A stretch of 64,000 nt of DNA from Pseudoxanthomonas winnipegensis (GCF_004283755.1 NZ_SHMH01000009.1:124001-188000), one strand, 5' to 3'; positions 9,655 through 19,107 are shown, numbered from the stretch's first letter. Numbers and translations are program-made. The notes: generated by a model not told the origin, from the sequence alone.

Positions 9655-10189
9655 GCGGATGAGGCAAGCCGCGGGGCGGCGTTTCGCGCGTTGTAGGCCT
9701 TGCCGCAGAAGCCCCATCGCCGCCGTGGCGGCTCCCACGGAAGAATCTGCTCCCTCCCGTTCGCGCAGCGAAGGGGAGTTTGAAGTCGCGGCTAGCGACT
9801 GAGGGCAGGGGTCTGTCTGGAGGGCTCGCGCTTTCTTAGGCAGCCCCGAAGCCGTCATTCCCGCGAACGCGGGAATCCAGTGCCTTTGATGCACCGTGCG
9901 AAAGTCCCTGGGTTCCCGCTTTCGCGGGAACGACGGTAGTGGGGCGATCGGCGAGGCCAGATCGCTCGATTTCGCTGCGAAAGCCCCATCGCCGCCATTG
10001 GCCAAAAAAGCCACAAGGGCGGCTCCCACCTGTAGAGCGGAGCTCGCTCCGCTGGGGCCGTCCCCACGCACCGAACGAAGCGCAGCGAAGTCCCCAAGAG
10101 GGGATCGCCACAAGCTCCGCTCTACAAGAAGGCCGCGGCTTGAACTGAGAGACGGTTGCTCCCCCATCAAGTGTGGGACCGCCCTGCCC
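9655..10189. repeat. Repeat-filled intergenic region
   Basis: There is no gene in these 535 bases. From left to right they hold: a CCCATCGCCGCCGTGGCGGCTCCCAC element near 9711; a long hairpin made of two facing CGTCATTCCCGCGAA arms (9851-9880 and 9908-9936); a second CCCATCGCCGCCATTGGCC copy near 9983; a GTAG-headed REP (10032-10053, GTAGAGCGGAGC then GCTCCGCT); and a facing partial copy ending CTCCGCTCTAC at 10125. Confidence 0.75.
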
Positions 10190-12211
10190 TCAAGCCGCCA
10201 TCCCGCTATGCCGCAGCAGCGCGTCGATGCGCGGTTCGCGGCCGCGGAAGGCGGTGAAGTTCTCCAGCGCGCTGCGGCTGCCGCCGCGCGAGAGGATCTC
10301 GGCGCGGAAGCGCGCGCCGGTGGCGGCCAGCTGATCGGGCGCTTCCTCGAAGGCCGCGTAGGCATCGGCGCTGAGCACCTCGGCCCACTTGTAGCTGTAG
10401 TAGCCCGCGCCATAGCCACCGGCGAAGATGTGGCTGAAGGCGTGCGGGAAGCGGCCCCACTTCGGCGCGCGGTTGACGGCCACCTCGTCGCGGATGCGTT
10501 CGAGCAGGTCCATCACCCCTTCCCTGGAGGGATCGAAGGCGCTGTGCAGCTCCATGTCGAACAGCGCGAACTCCAGCTGGCGCACGGTCTGCATGCCACT
10601 CTGGAAATTGCGCGCGGCCACCATCTTGTCGAACAGCGCGCGCGGCAGCGGCTCACCGGTCTCCGCGTGGCGGGTCATGCCCTGCACGCGCGACCACTCC
10701 CAGCAGAAGTTCTCCATGAACTGGCTCGGCAGCTCCACCGCGTCCCACTCCACGCCGTTGATGCCGGCCACCGACAGCTCGCCGACCTCGGTCAGCAGCT
10801 GGTGCAGGCCGTGGCCCATCTCGTGGAACAGGGTGATCACATCGCTGTGGGTGAAGGTGGCCGGCCCGCCGTCCACGCCCTTGCCGAAGTTGCACACCAG
10901 ATAGACCAGCGGGGTCTGCTCGCCATCGGCACGGTGACGGCGGTTGCGGCAATCGTCCATCCACGCGCCGCCGCGCTTGCCCTCGCGCGCATACAGGTCC
11001 AGGTAGAACTGGCCGACCAGCGCGCCATCGGCGTCCTGCAGGCGATAGAAGCGCACGTCCGGATGCCACACCGGCGCGGTGTCGGGCAGCACGTCCACGC
11101 CGTACAGCGCCTTGATCACGCCGAACAGCCCGGCCAGCACCGCGTCCTCGGTGAAGTACTGCTTCACGTCCTGCGCCGAGAAGCTGTAGCGGGCCTGCTT
11201 GAGCTTCTCGCTGACGTAGGCCAGGTCCCAGGGCTCGACCGTCTCCAGGCCCAGCTCGTCCCGGGCGAAGGCCTCCAGTTCGGCGCGGTCCTGTCTGGCG
11301 TACGGCAGCGCGCGGGCGCCCAGGTCGCGCAGGAAGCTCAGCACCTCGGCCGGGCTGCCCGCCATCTTGGTCGCCAGCGAATACTCGGCGTAGGAGGCGA
11401 AGCCCAGCAGCCGCGCCAGCTCGGCGCGCAGGGCCAGGATGCGGTCGATCAGCGGCGAGTTGTCCAGCTTCTCCTCGCCGGCCTCCGAGGCGCGCACCGC
11501 ATAGGCGCGGTACAGCGTCTCGCGCAGCGCGCGGTCGTCGGCATAGGTCTGCACCGGCAGATAGCACGGCATCTGCAGGGTGAACTTCCAGCCCGGTTCG
11601 TCGTCGGCCTTGGCCGCGGCGCGGCAGGCGGCGATCACATCGGCCGGCAGCCCGGCCAGGTGCTGCTTGTCCTTGATCCAGAACTCCCACTCGTCGGTGG
11701 CGTCGAGCACGTTCTCGGAGAACTTGGCCGACAGGCTGGCCAGTTCCTCGCGCACCGCGGCGAAGCGCGCCTTGGCCTCGTCCGGCAGTTCGGCGCCGCC
11801 GAGGCGGAAGTCGCGCAGCGCGTTGTCCAGGGTCTTGGCGCGCGCGGCGTCCAGGGTGGTCAGGTCCGCGCCTTCCCCGAGTGCGCGGTACTGCGAGAAC
11901 AGCGCCAGGTTCTGCCCCAGCGCGCTGCCGAAGCGCGTGATCTTGGGCAGGTTGTCGTTGTAGGCCTTGCGCAGCGCCGGCGAGTTCAGCACGCCCTGCA
12001 GATGGTTGACCTTGCCCCAGGCGCGCCACAGGCGCTCGGTCGCATCGTCCAGCGGCACCACGAAGCTCTCCCACGTCACCGGGCTGACCGTCTCGGCCTG
12101 CTTCACCGCGGCCTCGGCCTGGGCCAGCAGCGTATCGATGGCCGGGCCGACGTGCTCGGGCTTGATGGCATCGAACTTGGGCAGACCGGAGAAATCGAGC
12201 AGCGGATTCAT
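10190..12211 (-). CDS. prlC: Oligopeptidase A (M3 family zinc metallopeptidase)
   Basis: A cytoplasmic zinc oligopeptidase that degrades short peptides, including cleaved signal peptides. The product has 673 residues, close to the family's usual 680. The zinc site is FHEMGHGLHQ (His463, Glu464, His467), with the third ligand expected in the downstream ELPSQFMENFCWEW region. The N-terminus MNPLLDFSGLPKFDAIKPEHV is characteristic of the OpdA/PrlC group. The gene is transcribed alone, back to back with the GntR regulator. Confidence 0.94.
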   Translation of the reverse strand: MNPLLDFSGLPKFDAIKPEHVGPAIDTLLAQAEAAVKQAETVSPVTWESFVVPLDDATERLWRAWGKVNHLQGVLNSPALRKAYNDNLPKITRFGSALGQNLALFSQYRALGEGADLTTLDAARAKTLDNALRDFRLGGAELPDEAKARFAAVREELASLSAKFSENVLDATDEWEFWIKDKQHLAGLPADVIAACRAAAKADDEPGWKFTLQMPCYLPVQTYADDRALRETLYRAYAVRASEAGEEKLDNSPLIDRILALRAELARLLGFASYAEYSLATKMAGSPAEVLSFLRDLGARALPYARQDRAELEAFARDELGLETVEPWDLAYVSEKLKQARYSFSAQDVKQYFTEDAVLAGLFGVIKALYGVDVLPDTAPVWHPDVRFYRLQDADGALVGQFYLDLYAREGKRGGAWMDDCRNRRHRADGEQTPLVYLVCNFGKGVDGGPATFTHSDVITLFHEMGHGLHQLLTEVGELSVAGINGVEWDAVELPSQFMENFCWEWSRVQGMTRHAETGEPLPRALFDKMVAARNFQSGMQTVRQLEFALFDMELHSAFDPSREGVMDLLERIRDEVAVNRAPKWGRFPHAFSHIFAGGYGAGYYSYKWAEVLSADAYAAFEEAPDQLAATGARFRAEILSRGGSRSALENFTAFRGREPRIDALLRHSGMAA

Positions 12212-12388
12212 GGCGGGGGCACTCTGGGAATGGGGCAGGCGGTCGATCTGGGGGCGCGCCGGCCGCAGGGCAAGCGCGCGCGCGCCATGATACGGCGCGC
12301 GCCGCGGTGCCCGCTGCGGTTCGCGGCCGCCGCTGCGCAGGGATTAAGATGCGGATCTGACACATCGTGCCAAGCGCCGCACCCGTCC

Positions 12389-13114
12389 ATGACCCTGACG
12401 CCCGACAAGTCCAGCTCCCGCCGGCGCGTGCCCATGTACGAGGAAGTGGCCGATACGCTGCGACAGAAGATCTACGACTACGTCCTGCCGCCGGGCGACT
12501 GGATCGACGAGCCCGCCCTGGCCCAGGAGCTGGGCATCAGCCGCACCCCGCTGCGCGAGAGCCTCAAGCTGCTGGCCGCCGAAGGCCTGGTGCAGATCGA
12601 ACCCGGCCGCGGCGCGCGCGTGACCCGGCTGACGCTGGAAGACCTCAACGAGCTGTTCCCGATCATGGCGATGCTGGAGGGCCGCTGCGCCTACGAGGCG
12701 GTGCGCAAGATCGACGCCGACGGCCTGGCGCGGCTGGAATCGCTGCACGCGGCGATGGAGGCGGCCGCCGAGCGCGGCGACATGGCCGAGTTCTACCGCA
12801 ACAACTACCTCATCCACGAAGCCGTGCAGGAACACGCCGGCAACCCGTGGCTGATCCGTGTCACCCACGACCTGCACCGCATCCTCAAGATGCATCGCGG
12901 CCGCCAGCTGCTCACGCCGGGGCGCATGGCGATGTCGCTGAGCGAACACCGCGAGCTGATGGCCTGCTTCCGCAACGGCGACGCCGCCGAGGCCGAACGC
13001 ACCATGCACCGCCACCTGCTCAGTCAGGGCGAGGCCCTGGCCAAGTACGTCGCCTCGGGCGGCAAGCTCAACGTGCCGGCGCCACTGCCGCGCGGACGCA
13101 AGAGCGGCGAGTGA
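12389..13114 (+). CDS. GntR family regulator with FCD domain, candidate malonate-operon regulator
   Basis: A 241-residue regulator. The N-terminal winged helix (residues about 15-80) contains LAQELGISRTPLRESLKLLA and RGARVTRL. The C-terminal all-helical FCD ligand domain carries spaced His residues (YLIHEAVQ, HRGRQL, SEHRELM) that bind metal in this subfamily. FCD regulators often sense organic acids. In Acinetobacter the malonate operon is repressed by the GntR protein MdcY, and this gene lies next to the malonate genes here, convergent with the carrier. A role in malonate control is therefore likely but inferred. The start at MTLTPDKSS was taken as the first Met of the domain's flexible leader. 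Confidence 0.85.
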   Translation: MTLTPDKSSSRRRVPMYEEVADTLRQKIYDYVLPPGDWIDEPALAQELGISRTPLRESLKLLAAEGLVQIEPGRGARVTRLTLEDLNELFPIMAMLEGRCAYEAVRKIDADGLARLESLHAAMEAAAERGDMAEFYRNNYLIHEAVQEHAGNPWLIRVTHDLHRILKMHRGRQLLTPGRMAMSLSEHRELMACFRNGDAAEAERTMHRHLLSQGEALAKYVASGGKLNVPAPLPRGRKSGE

Positions 13115-13208
13115 GTGAACAAGAGAGAGGCGTGAGCGCGGAGCAATCGGCACTCCGCCTTCTTTTGTTCCGAGCAACGCCCTCTCCCGATCGCGTCGCG
13201 TCCCCCTT

Positions 13209-13330
13209 GTAGAGCGGAGCTTGCTCCGCTGCTCTTCGTTCAATTCGCGCGAAAGGCCCCAGCGGAGCTTGCTCCGCTGCTCTTCGTTCGGTTCGCGAGG
13301 AAGGCCACAGCGGAGCAAGCTCCGCTCTAC
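13209..13330. repeat. GTAG-headed REP cluster (three copies)
   Basis: Three copies of AGCGGAGCTTGCTCCGCT lie between the convergent gntR-like and matC-like genes: 13209-13230 (with GTAG head), 13261-13278, and 13309-13330 in inverse orientation ending in CTAC. They resemble the GTAG-headed REP elements described in Stenotrophomonas. The whole 228-bp gap is otherwise empty. Confidence 0.8.
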
Positions 13331-13342
13331 CGGGTGGCGCCA

Positions 13343-14692
13343 TCACAGCCAACCCGGCACCACGAACACCAGCCACGCGGCCAGCGGTCCCAGCGCGACC
13401 ACCAGGCCGCTGTAGACCAGGAAGCGGCGGAACAGCTTCTCGCGCTCGTCCGGCGCGGCCGAGGCCACCACCAGCGCGCCATTGGTCGAGAACGGACTGA
13501 CGTCGACGATGGTCGAGGACACGGCCAGCGCGCAGATCACGCCGGCCGGGGCCAGATGCCCCTGCAGCAGGAACGGCACCGCCAGCGGAATCGTCGCGCC
13601 CAGCACCGCCGCCGAGGAGGCGAACGCCGACACGATGCCGCCGACGTAGCACACCAGCAACGCGCCCAGCAGCGGAATGCCGATATGCGACACGCCGTTG
13701 CCGATGAAGTCGACCGCGCCCGCCTTCTGCAGCACCTCGATGTAGGTGACCACGCCGGCGATCAGCAGCACCGTGGACCAGCTGATGCTCTCCACGGCGC
13801 CCTTCTGCGCGTTGGGCGAGAGCAGCGCCAGCAGCACCGCCACGGTCATCGACACCAGGCCGACGTTGAGGCTGTAGATCAGCGAGGCCACGCCCAGGCC
13901 CACCAGGCCGATCAGGGTGAACACATGGTCGCGCTTGATCGACACGGCCTCCAGCGCGACCGGATTGATCGACAAGGTGCCTCCGCCCGGGGTCACCAGC
14001 GCGCCATGGCCCTCGATGGCGAAGCTGCGCGGCGAGGCCTCGTTGACCGGCACGGCTTCGGACTCGGCCCGCGAAGGCTCGTGGCGCTTGAGCAGCGCCA
14101 GCCCGCCGAACGCGAAGAAGCAGATGATCGCCATGGCCAGGTTGAAGCCCAGGCTGGTCAGGAACACCGACATCTCGCTGACCGGCAGGCCGGCCTTCTC
14201 CACCACCTTGTTGGTGATGCCGCCATAGACGCTGATCGGCGAGAAGCCGCCAGCCTGCGCGCCGTGGATGACCAGCAGGCCCATCAGCAGCGGATTGATT
14301 CGGTACTGCTTGGCGAAGCGCAGCGCGACCGGACCGATGATCGCCACCGCCGCCGGGCCCAGCGCGCCGAAGGCGGTCAGCAGCGCGGTGACCAGGAACA
14401 TCACCCACGGGATCGCCACCAGCTTGCCGCGCACCGCCTTGACCGCCCAGTGGATCAGCAGGTCGATGGTGCCGTTCTTCTGCGCGATGGCGAACAGGTA
14501 GGTGATCCCGACCAGGGTCAGGAACAGGTCGCCGGGGAAACCGCCCAGCACCGCCTTGGCATCCATGCCCAGCCAGATCCCCCCGACGATGAAGGCCAGG
14601 GCGAAGGCCACAGCGCCCATGTTGATGGGCAGCGCCGTGGCCACGACGAACATGATCACCAAGCCGATGATCGTGATGATTTGCGGACTCAT
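13343..14692 (-). CDS. MatC-type dicarboxylate/malonate carrier (SLC13-like permease)
   Basis: A polytopic membrane protein of 449 residues with about 12 hydrophobic segments. The first 150 residues (INMGAVAFALAFIVGG, AIAQKNGTIDLL, TAFGALGPAAVAIIGP) match the MatC N-terminal family of malonate and dicarboxylate carriers. The repeat half includes SSTIVDVSPFSTNGAL near the C-terminus. It is the last gene of the malonate block, 68 bp after mdcH on the same strand, with a good ribosome site (GGGAGG) before ATG 14692. It most probably imports malonate for the decarboxylase encoded upstream. Malonate specificity is inferred from context. Confidence 0.85.
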   Translation of the reverse strand: MSPQIITIIGLVIMFVVATALPINMGAVAFALAFIVGGIWLGMDAKAVLGGFPGDLFLTLVGITYLFAIAQKNGTIDLLIHWAVKAVRGKLVAIPWVMFLVTALLTAFGALGPAAVAIIGPVALRFAKQYRINPLLMGLLVIHGAQAGGFSPISVYGGITNKVVEKAGLPVSEMSVFLTSLGFNLAMAIICFFAFGGLALLKRHEPSRAESEAVPVNEASPRSFAIEGHGALVTPGGGTLSINPVALEAVSIKRDHVFTLIGLVGLGVASLIYSLNVGLVSMTVAVLLALLSPNAQKGAVESISWSTVLLIAGVVTYIEVLQKAGAVDFIGNGVSHIGIPLLGALLVCYVGGIVSAFASSAAVLGATIPLAVPFLLQGHLAPAGVICALAVSSTIVDVSPFSTNGALVVASAAPDEREKLFRRFLVYSGLVVALGPLAAWLVFVVPGWL

Positions 14693-14760
14693 GCGCCCTC
14701 CCTAAGACACGTGATATCGCGACTGCGTCGAGTGGCGGCCCGCCACCCAAGGGTCCTGCT

Positions 14761-15687
14761 TCAGTGCATCGCCTGGCGCTCCAGGGCGCTGACGACCCAA
14801 TCCACGACGCCCTCCAGCGTCTGGAATTCCTCCACCGCGCGCGCCTCGCAGTCCGGATGCGCCTGGCGCGCCATCCGTGCCAGGGCGCTGCCCGGACCGA
14901 TCTCCAGCAGCACGCGGGCGCCGCGCTCGATCGCCTGCGCCATCACCCCGTGCCAGTCCACCGGCTGGGCGAGCTGGCGCGACAGGCTGCGGACGACGTC
15001 CTCGCGCGAGGCGATGAGATGGCCATCGATGCCGGCCAGCACATCCAGAGCGGGCGCCCGCACGGCGGCGTCCTGCAGCGTCTTGGCGAACGCATCGGCC
15101 GCCTGCGCCAGCCACGGCGTGTGCGCGGGCACGTGTACCGGCAAGCGCAGCGTGCGCGCGCCGAGGGCTTCGGCCTCGCGCTGGCCGGCCTGCAGGCCGG
15201 CCTCACGACCGCCCAGCACGAAGTGATCCTCACCGTTGACGATCGCCACGGCGACCGCGCAGGCCTCGCACAGGCGCTCGATGCGCCGGCGCGACAGGCC
15301 GATCACCGCCAGCAGTCCGCCGTCGGCGGGACTGGCCGCGTCCATGCAGGCCGCACGCGCCTGCGACAGGCTCAGGCAAACCTGCGGCGTCACGCTGCCG
15401 GCCACGCCATGGGCGGCCAGCTCGCCCACGCTGTAGCCGAGCACCAGACCCGGCGACGGCAGGCGCGCGCGCAGCGCCGCCCAGGTCGCCAGCGTGGCCG
15501 CGCACACCAGCGGCTGGGCGATCGCGTTGTCGAAGCGCGCCTCGCTGACGGCCAGCGCCTCGGGCGCTTCCTGCAGGACGTCGGCTGCGTGGCGGAGGAT
15601 GGGTTCGGCGGCCGCATCGCCCTGCACCCGCGCGAACATCGCCGGATGCTGGCCGCCCTGCCCCGGACACAGCAGCGCCAGGCTCAT
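14761..15687 (-). CDS. mdcH: MdcH, malonyl-CoA:ACP transacylase (epsilon subunit)
   Basis: Loads malonate onto the malonate decarboxylase carrier protein in its activation step. The 308-residue product is an FabD-like acyltransferase: the oxyanion motif is in CPGQGGQHPAM, the nucleophile Ser in LGYSVGELAAHG (GXSXG), and the catalytic His in PVHVPAHTPW. The start ATG overlaps the mdcB stop (ATGA). It ends the mdc gene run before the carrier gene. Confidence 0.92.
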   Translation of the reverse strand: MSLALLCPGQGGQHPAMFARVQGDAAAEPILRHAADVLQEAPEALAVSEARFDNAIAQPLVCAATLATWAALRARLPSPGLVLGYSVGELAAHGVAGSVTPQVCLSLSQARAACMDAASPADGGLLAVIGLSRRRIERLCEACAVAVAIVNGEDHFVLGGREAGLQAGQREAEALGARTLRLPVHVPAHTPWLAQAADAFAKTLQDAAVRAPALDVLAGIDGHLIASREDVVRSLSRQLAQPVDWHGVMAQAIERGARVLLEIGPGSALARMARQAHPDCEARAVEEFQTLEGVVDWVVSALERQAMH

Positions 15688-16550
15688 GCGCGCGCCTGCC
15701 GGTCGAGGAATAGGGTGCAGGCGAGCAGATCGGCGCTGCCGCCGGGGCTCAGGCGGCGCGCGACGAAGGCCTCGCCCACCGTCTCCAGCTGCGCCTCCCA
15801 GTCGGGCTGCCACACGCTGCCGCGGGCGAGGAAGGCGTGCGCCTGATGTTGCGCGAAGCGCAGCCCTTCGGCACCGCCGCGGTGGAGCAGGTTGAGGTCG
15901 TCGACCCGCGCCACCAGCGTCATCAGCACGTGCGCCTGCGCGGCCATGGGCACGTGCCCGGCCTGCTGCGCGTCCCGCAGCGCCGGCAGCGCGTCCTCGC
16001 GCAGCAGCGGGAAGCCCTCCGCGGCCTGTTCGCGCACGCCCGCGACGCGATGCGCGCGCCGCATGCGCTGGCCCGGGCTGTCGGGGTTGAGCGGTGCGGT
16101 CTCAAGCGCGGAGCGCCAGTCGCTGACCGCGTGGCAGACCGCCTCGGCGACGACGGGGCCACGCTCGATGCGGCGCAGCCGCGCCGCAGCCGCGGTCAGC
16201 AGCCCCAGGCTGAAGATCGCACCGCGATGGGTGTTGATGCCGTCGGTGGCGCGCAGCATCGCGTCCTCGGCCTGCAGACCAAGGCGGCGCAGCGCATCGA
16301 GCGGCGCCTGCGCCAGCCCCGCCTGCGCGACCGCTTCGAAGTAGCCGCGCAGTGCGGCCAGGCTGCGCCAGAAGGTGCGCGCATCCATGTCGGCATGGCT
16401 GCCGGCATCACTTGGGGTCACCAGGCCGGGCTTGGGCGCCAGCGCCAGTTCGGCATGCAGGCTGGCGATGGCGAGCCGGCCCAGACGCGACGCTTCGGCA
16501 CGGTCCTGGGGACGCGGCACGCAGGCAGGCTGCGGCTCGTGCGCGCTCAA
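15684..16550 (-). CDS. mdcB: MdcB, triphosphoribosyl-dephospho-CoA synthase
   Basis: Makes 2'-(5''-triphosphoribosyl)-3'-dephospho-CoA, the precursor of the prosthetic group of malonate decarboxylase. CitG/MdcB family signatures are LHAELALAPKPGLVTPSDAGSHADMD and DGINTHRGAIFSLGLL. The most economical start is a TTG at 16550 whose bases overlap the mdcG stop (TTGA), giving 288 residues, the family norm; a GTG at 16520 is an alternative. The frame is open further upstream, but that part is a shadow of mdcG. In many bacteria mdcB sits second in the operon; here it is between mdcG and mdcH. Confidence 0.88.
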   Translation of the reverse strand: MSAHEPQPACVPRPQDRAEASRLGRLAIASLHAELALAPKPGLVTPSDAGSHADMDARTFWRSLAALRGYFEAVAQAGLAQAPLDALRRLGLQAEDAMLRATDGINTHRGAIFSLGLLTAAAARLRRIERGPVVAEAVCHAVSDWRSALETAPLNPDSPGQRMRRAHRVAGVREQAAEGFPLLREDALPALRDAQQAGHVPMAAQAHVLMTLVARVDDLNLLHRGGAEGLRFAQHQAHAFLARGSVWQPDWEAQLETVGEAFVARRLSPGGSADLLACTLFLDRQARA

Positions 16551-17197
16551 GCGGCCACCTGCTGCGCCGCGAACAGGTCCGCGCGTGCGACCAGGCGCGC
16601 GTCGTCCTCGGTCTTGACCAGCAGCCGCGGCGCGCCGCCGGAGTACTCGCGCCAGCTCACCGCGCGCCCGTCGGGCAGACGCAGCTCGCCATCGGCACGA
16701 CGTTGCTGGTGCCGCTCCCATTCGTCCAACAGGCGAACGATGGCATCGGCCTGCGCGGCGGAATCGATCTCCCAGAGCAGGTCCAGATCCGACGTCTCGT
16801 GCACGTACGCCAGTCCGGTCAGCGTCTGCCAGCAGAAGGCGCCGAACACGCGTGGCACCAGGTCGAGCGCATGCGCCCGATGCGCCAGCGCCGCCAGCGC
16901 CGGTCGCCATGCCGCCGGCGCGCCGGCGATGCTCTGCTCCAGTGTCGGCGGCGGTGCGATGCGCAGGACGTCCGCGGCCGCGGCGCGCACGGCCAGGCGC
17001 TGCTTGCCTTCGGCCGGCGGCAGCGGCACGCCCAGGTGCAGCGGATCGGCCGGCGCCGCCGCCGGGCGCCGCGCCACGATGGCCGGATGGCCTTGTTCGA
17101 ACCAGGCGCGCACGCGCGCAGCCTGCGCCGGCGGGACCGCGTGCGCGGCCTGCGGCGGCAGCCAGACCAGCGTGTGGCGGCGCAGCGGCTCAGGCAT
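16547..17197 (-). CDS. mdcG: MdcG, holo-malonate decarboxylase synthase (phosphoribosyl-dephospho-CoA transferase)
   Basis: Transfers the phosphoribosyl-dephospho-CoA group to the serine of the carrier protein MdcC. The 216-residue product has the nucleotidyltransferase-like acidic motif ETSDLDLLWEI in its middle and the N-terminal MPEPLRRHTLVWL typical of MdcG. The start at 17197 overlaps the end of mdcE by 8 bp; further upstream codons are in-frame but not protein-like. It lies between the catalytic subunit genes and mdcB, the gene for the enzyme that makes its substrate. Confidence 0.88.
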   Translation of the reverse strand: MPEPLRRHTLVWLPPQAAHAVPPAQAARVRAWFEQGHPAIVARRPAAAPADPLHLGVPLPPAEGKQRLAVRAAAADVLRIAPPPTLEQSIAGAPAAWRPALAALAHRAHALDLVPRVFGAFCWQTLTGLAYVHETSDLDLLWEIDSAAQADAIVRLLDEWERHQQRRADGELRLPDGRAVSWREYSGGAPRLLVKTEDDARLVARADLFAAQQVAA

Positions 17198-17894
17198 CGC
17201 CGGCGGCCACCATCGCCGACACGTCCGCCGCCAGCGTGCGCCCGCCCCGTTGCGCGCCCAGCGCGCGCCGGGTGTCGCCCTCGCGCGGCGCCTGGAGCGC
17301 ATCGACTAGGGCCAGGGCCAGATCGCCGCGCCAGATCGCGCGCACCGCGCCCATCGCCACGTAGTTCTCGACGCCCGGCGCGAATACCGGCGAGCTCTGT
17401 GACAGCGCCTGCAGCTTCTCCAGCGGCTGCTTGGTCACGCGCGCCATCGCGCGCAGGTCCATCACCCGCACCTGCGCCTCGGGCAGGGCGTAGACCGCAT
17501 CGGCCATCAGGCCGAAAGACAGGAAGCCGCCGCTCACCGACTCGCCATAGACCAGCGACACCAGCGCCGCGCCGCGGCGGCGCGCCAGGTCCAACGCTTT
17601 GGCCAGGTGGGCGAAGTAGCCGTTGATGCCCAGCAGTTCATCGCGGCGCGACAGCCGTTGGCCGGCGGTGTCGACCAGCATCACGATCGGCCGCTGCGGG
17701 TGCGCCTGGGTGCTGGCGATGACGGTGGCGGCCAGGGCCAGCGCATGGTCGACGCCGACCTCCAGCCGGTTGGCGGTGCCGATGACGGTGACCTCGCCGA
17801 GCGCGGTGCTCGCCGTGCCGGTCAGCACGTCGTCGCGCTGATCGATGCGGTGTCCCAGCGGGAACAGCCGGTCCAGCAGTTCGCTCAGTACCAT
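17190..17894 (-). CDS. mdcE: MdcE, malonate decarboxylase gamma subunit
   Basis: The smaller carboxyltransferase-like subunit of biotin-independent malonate decarboxylase. It works with MdcD to decarboxylate malonyl-ACP to acetyl-ACP. The 234-residue product has a crotonase-like core with an oxyanion-type stretch (LVYGESVSGGFLSFGLMAD) and the IVMLVDTAGQRLSRRDE loop. The start ATG at 17894 overlaps the end of mdcD by 10 bp. It is somewhat shorter than the Klebsiella protein, but the core motifs are complete. Confidence 0.9.
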   Translation of the reverse strand: MVLSELLDRLFPLGHRIDQRDDVLTGTASTALGEVTVIGTANRLEVGVDHALALAATVIASTQAHPQRPIVMLVDTAGQRLSRRDELLGINGYFAHLAKALDLARRRGAALVSLVYGESVSGGFLSFGLMADAVYALPEAQVRVMDLRAMARVTKQPLEKLQALSQSSPVFAPGVENYVAMGAVRAIWRGDLALALVDALQAPREGDTRRALGAQRGGRTLAADVSAMVAAGDA

Positions 17895-18793
17895 GGCATC
17901 CTCCGGCCGCGCGTGGCCTCCAGGAAGGCGGCGGTGTCCAGCAGCGGCAAGGCCTGCGGCTGCGCGACGCCCAGCGCCTGCCAGACCTGCAGCCCGTCGC
18001 GGCAATCGCCGAACGCCTCGATGCGCCGCGCCAGACGCGCGTGCTCGCCCTCCAGGGCCTGCAGCAGCTGCGCGTCATCGTCGGCCGGGCGCAGTCGATC
18101 CAATACCTCCAGCGCGACCTGCGCGAACGCGTCGATGCGGTCGGCGACCAGCTGCGCCGCCTCGCCCAGCAGCACGCGATGCTTGCCGCCGGTGACCCGC
18201 CACACCAGGGCGCGGTCGCGCGCATCGAATTCCTCGACGCCGCGCACCGTCTCGATCACCTCCGGACCCGACAGCGACAGCCGCCCCTCCTCGGACATCA
18301 GCACGGCGCTGCAGCAGCGCGCGACGATGCCCATGCCGCCGAAGGCGCCGTTGCCGCTGCCGATCAGCGCCAGCACCGGCACGCCGGCGGCGCGCGTGGC
18401 CAAGGTGGCGCGCATGATCTCCGAGATCGCGATCAGCCCGGCGTTGGCCTCGTGCAGGCGCACGCCGCCGGTGTCGAGCAGCAGCAGCACCGCCTCGGGC
18501 CCGACCCGCTGCGCGCGCTCCAGCAGCCCGACCAGCTTGGCGCCATGCACCTCGCCCACGCCGCCGCCCATGAACTGGCCCTGCTGCGCGGCGATCAGCA
18601 CCCGGCGTCCCCGCAGCATCCCCTCGCCCACGACGATGCCGTCGTCGAACTCGCCCGGCTGATCCAACTGCGCCAGGTGCGGGCTGGTGATGCGCCGGCG
18701 CGGGCCGAGGAACTCGCCGAACGTGCCCGGGTCGAGCAAGCCGGCGATGCGCTCGCGCGCGTCGGCCTCGTAGAAGCTGCGCGCGGTGCTCAT
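17885..18793 (-). CDS. mdcD: MdcD, malonate decarboxylase beta subunit
   Basis: The larger decarboxylase subunit (302 residues), related to the beta subunit of acetyl-CoA carboxylase. Visible motifs include AAQQGQFMGGGVGEVHGAKL, LLLLDTGGVRLHEANAG and IGSGNGAFGGMGIVARCC, which form the acyl-binding and oxyanion sites. It overlaps mdcC upstream (ATGA) and mdcE downstream, so the two subunits are translationally coupled and likely made in equal amounts. Confidence 0.92.
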   Translation of the reverse strand: MSTARSFYEADARERIAGLLDPGTFGEFLGPRRRITSPHLAQLDQPGEFDDGIVVGEGMLRGRRVLIAAQQGQFMGGGVGEVHGAKLVGLLERAQRVGPEAVLLLLDTGGVRLHEANAGLIAISEIMRATLATRAAGVPVLALIGSGNGAFGGMGIVARCCSAVLMSEEGRLSLSGPEVIETVRGVEEFDARDRALVWRVTGGKHRVLLGEAAQLVADRIDAFAQVALEVLDRLRPADDDAQLLQALEGEHARLARRIEAFGDCRDGLQVWQALGVAQPQALPLLDTAAFLEATRGRRMPWY

Positions 18794-19107
18794 GCGGCCG
18801 GCTCCTGCAGCGTCTCCACCGCCTGATCCAAGCGCAGGCTGACCACCGCCGGCGTCGCGCCGACATCGTTGATCCAGATGCGCACATCCTTGAGCGGATG
18901 CCGCGCGGCGAAGTCGTCCAGCACGGCCTGCCAGATCTCGCCGAAGCCGCGCGCGGCGGTGACGATCTCGATCTCCATCGCGCCCTCCAGCGCGACCGGC
19001 TCGATCATGACTTCCAGATTGCCCGAGGCGACCACGCCGACCAGCACATGGTCGAGTGTGCCGGTGGGCGCGATGCGTCCGTCATAGCGGTAGCGCAGGG
19101 TTTCCAT
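18790..19107 (-). CDS. mdcC: MdcC, malonate decarboxylase acyl carrier protein (delta subunit)
   Basis: A small carrier protein (105 residues) that bears the phosphoribosyl-dephospho-CoA group on a serine and shuttles malonyl and acetyl groups between subunits. The expected attachment residue is Ser28 in VVASGNLEVMIE. The start METLRYRY at 19107 follows the mdcA stop by 10 bp. Its stop overlaps the mdcD start. Confidence 0.9.
   Translation of the reverse strand: METLRYRYDGRIAPTGTLDHVLVGVVASGNLEVMIEPVALEGAMEIEIVTAARGFGEIWQAVLDDFAARHPLKDVRIWINDVGATPAVVSLRLDQAVETLQEPAA

Noticed and set aside
9851-9936. CRISPR-like appearance of spaced repeats
   Set aside because: There are only two facing arms, not direct repeats with unique spacers, and no cas genes are present.
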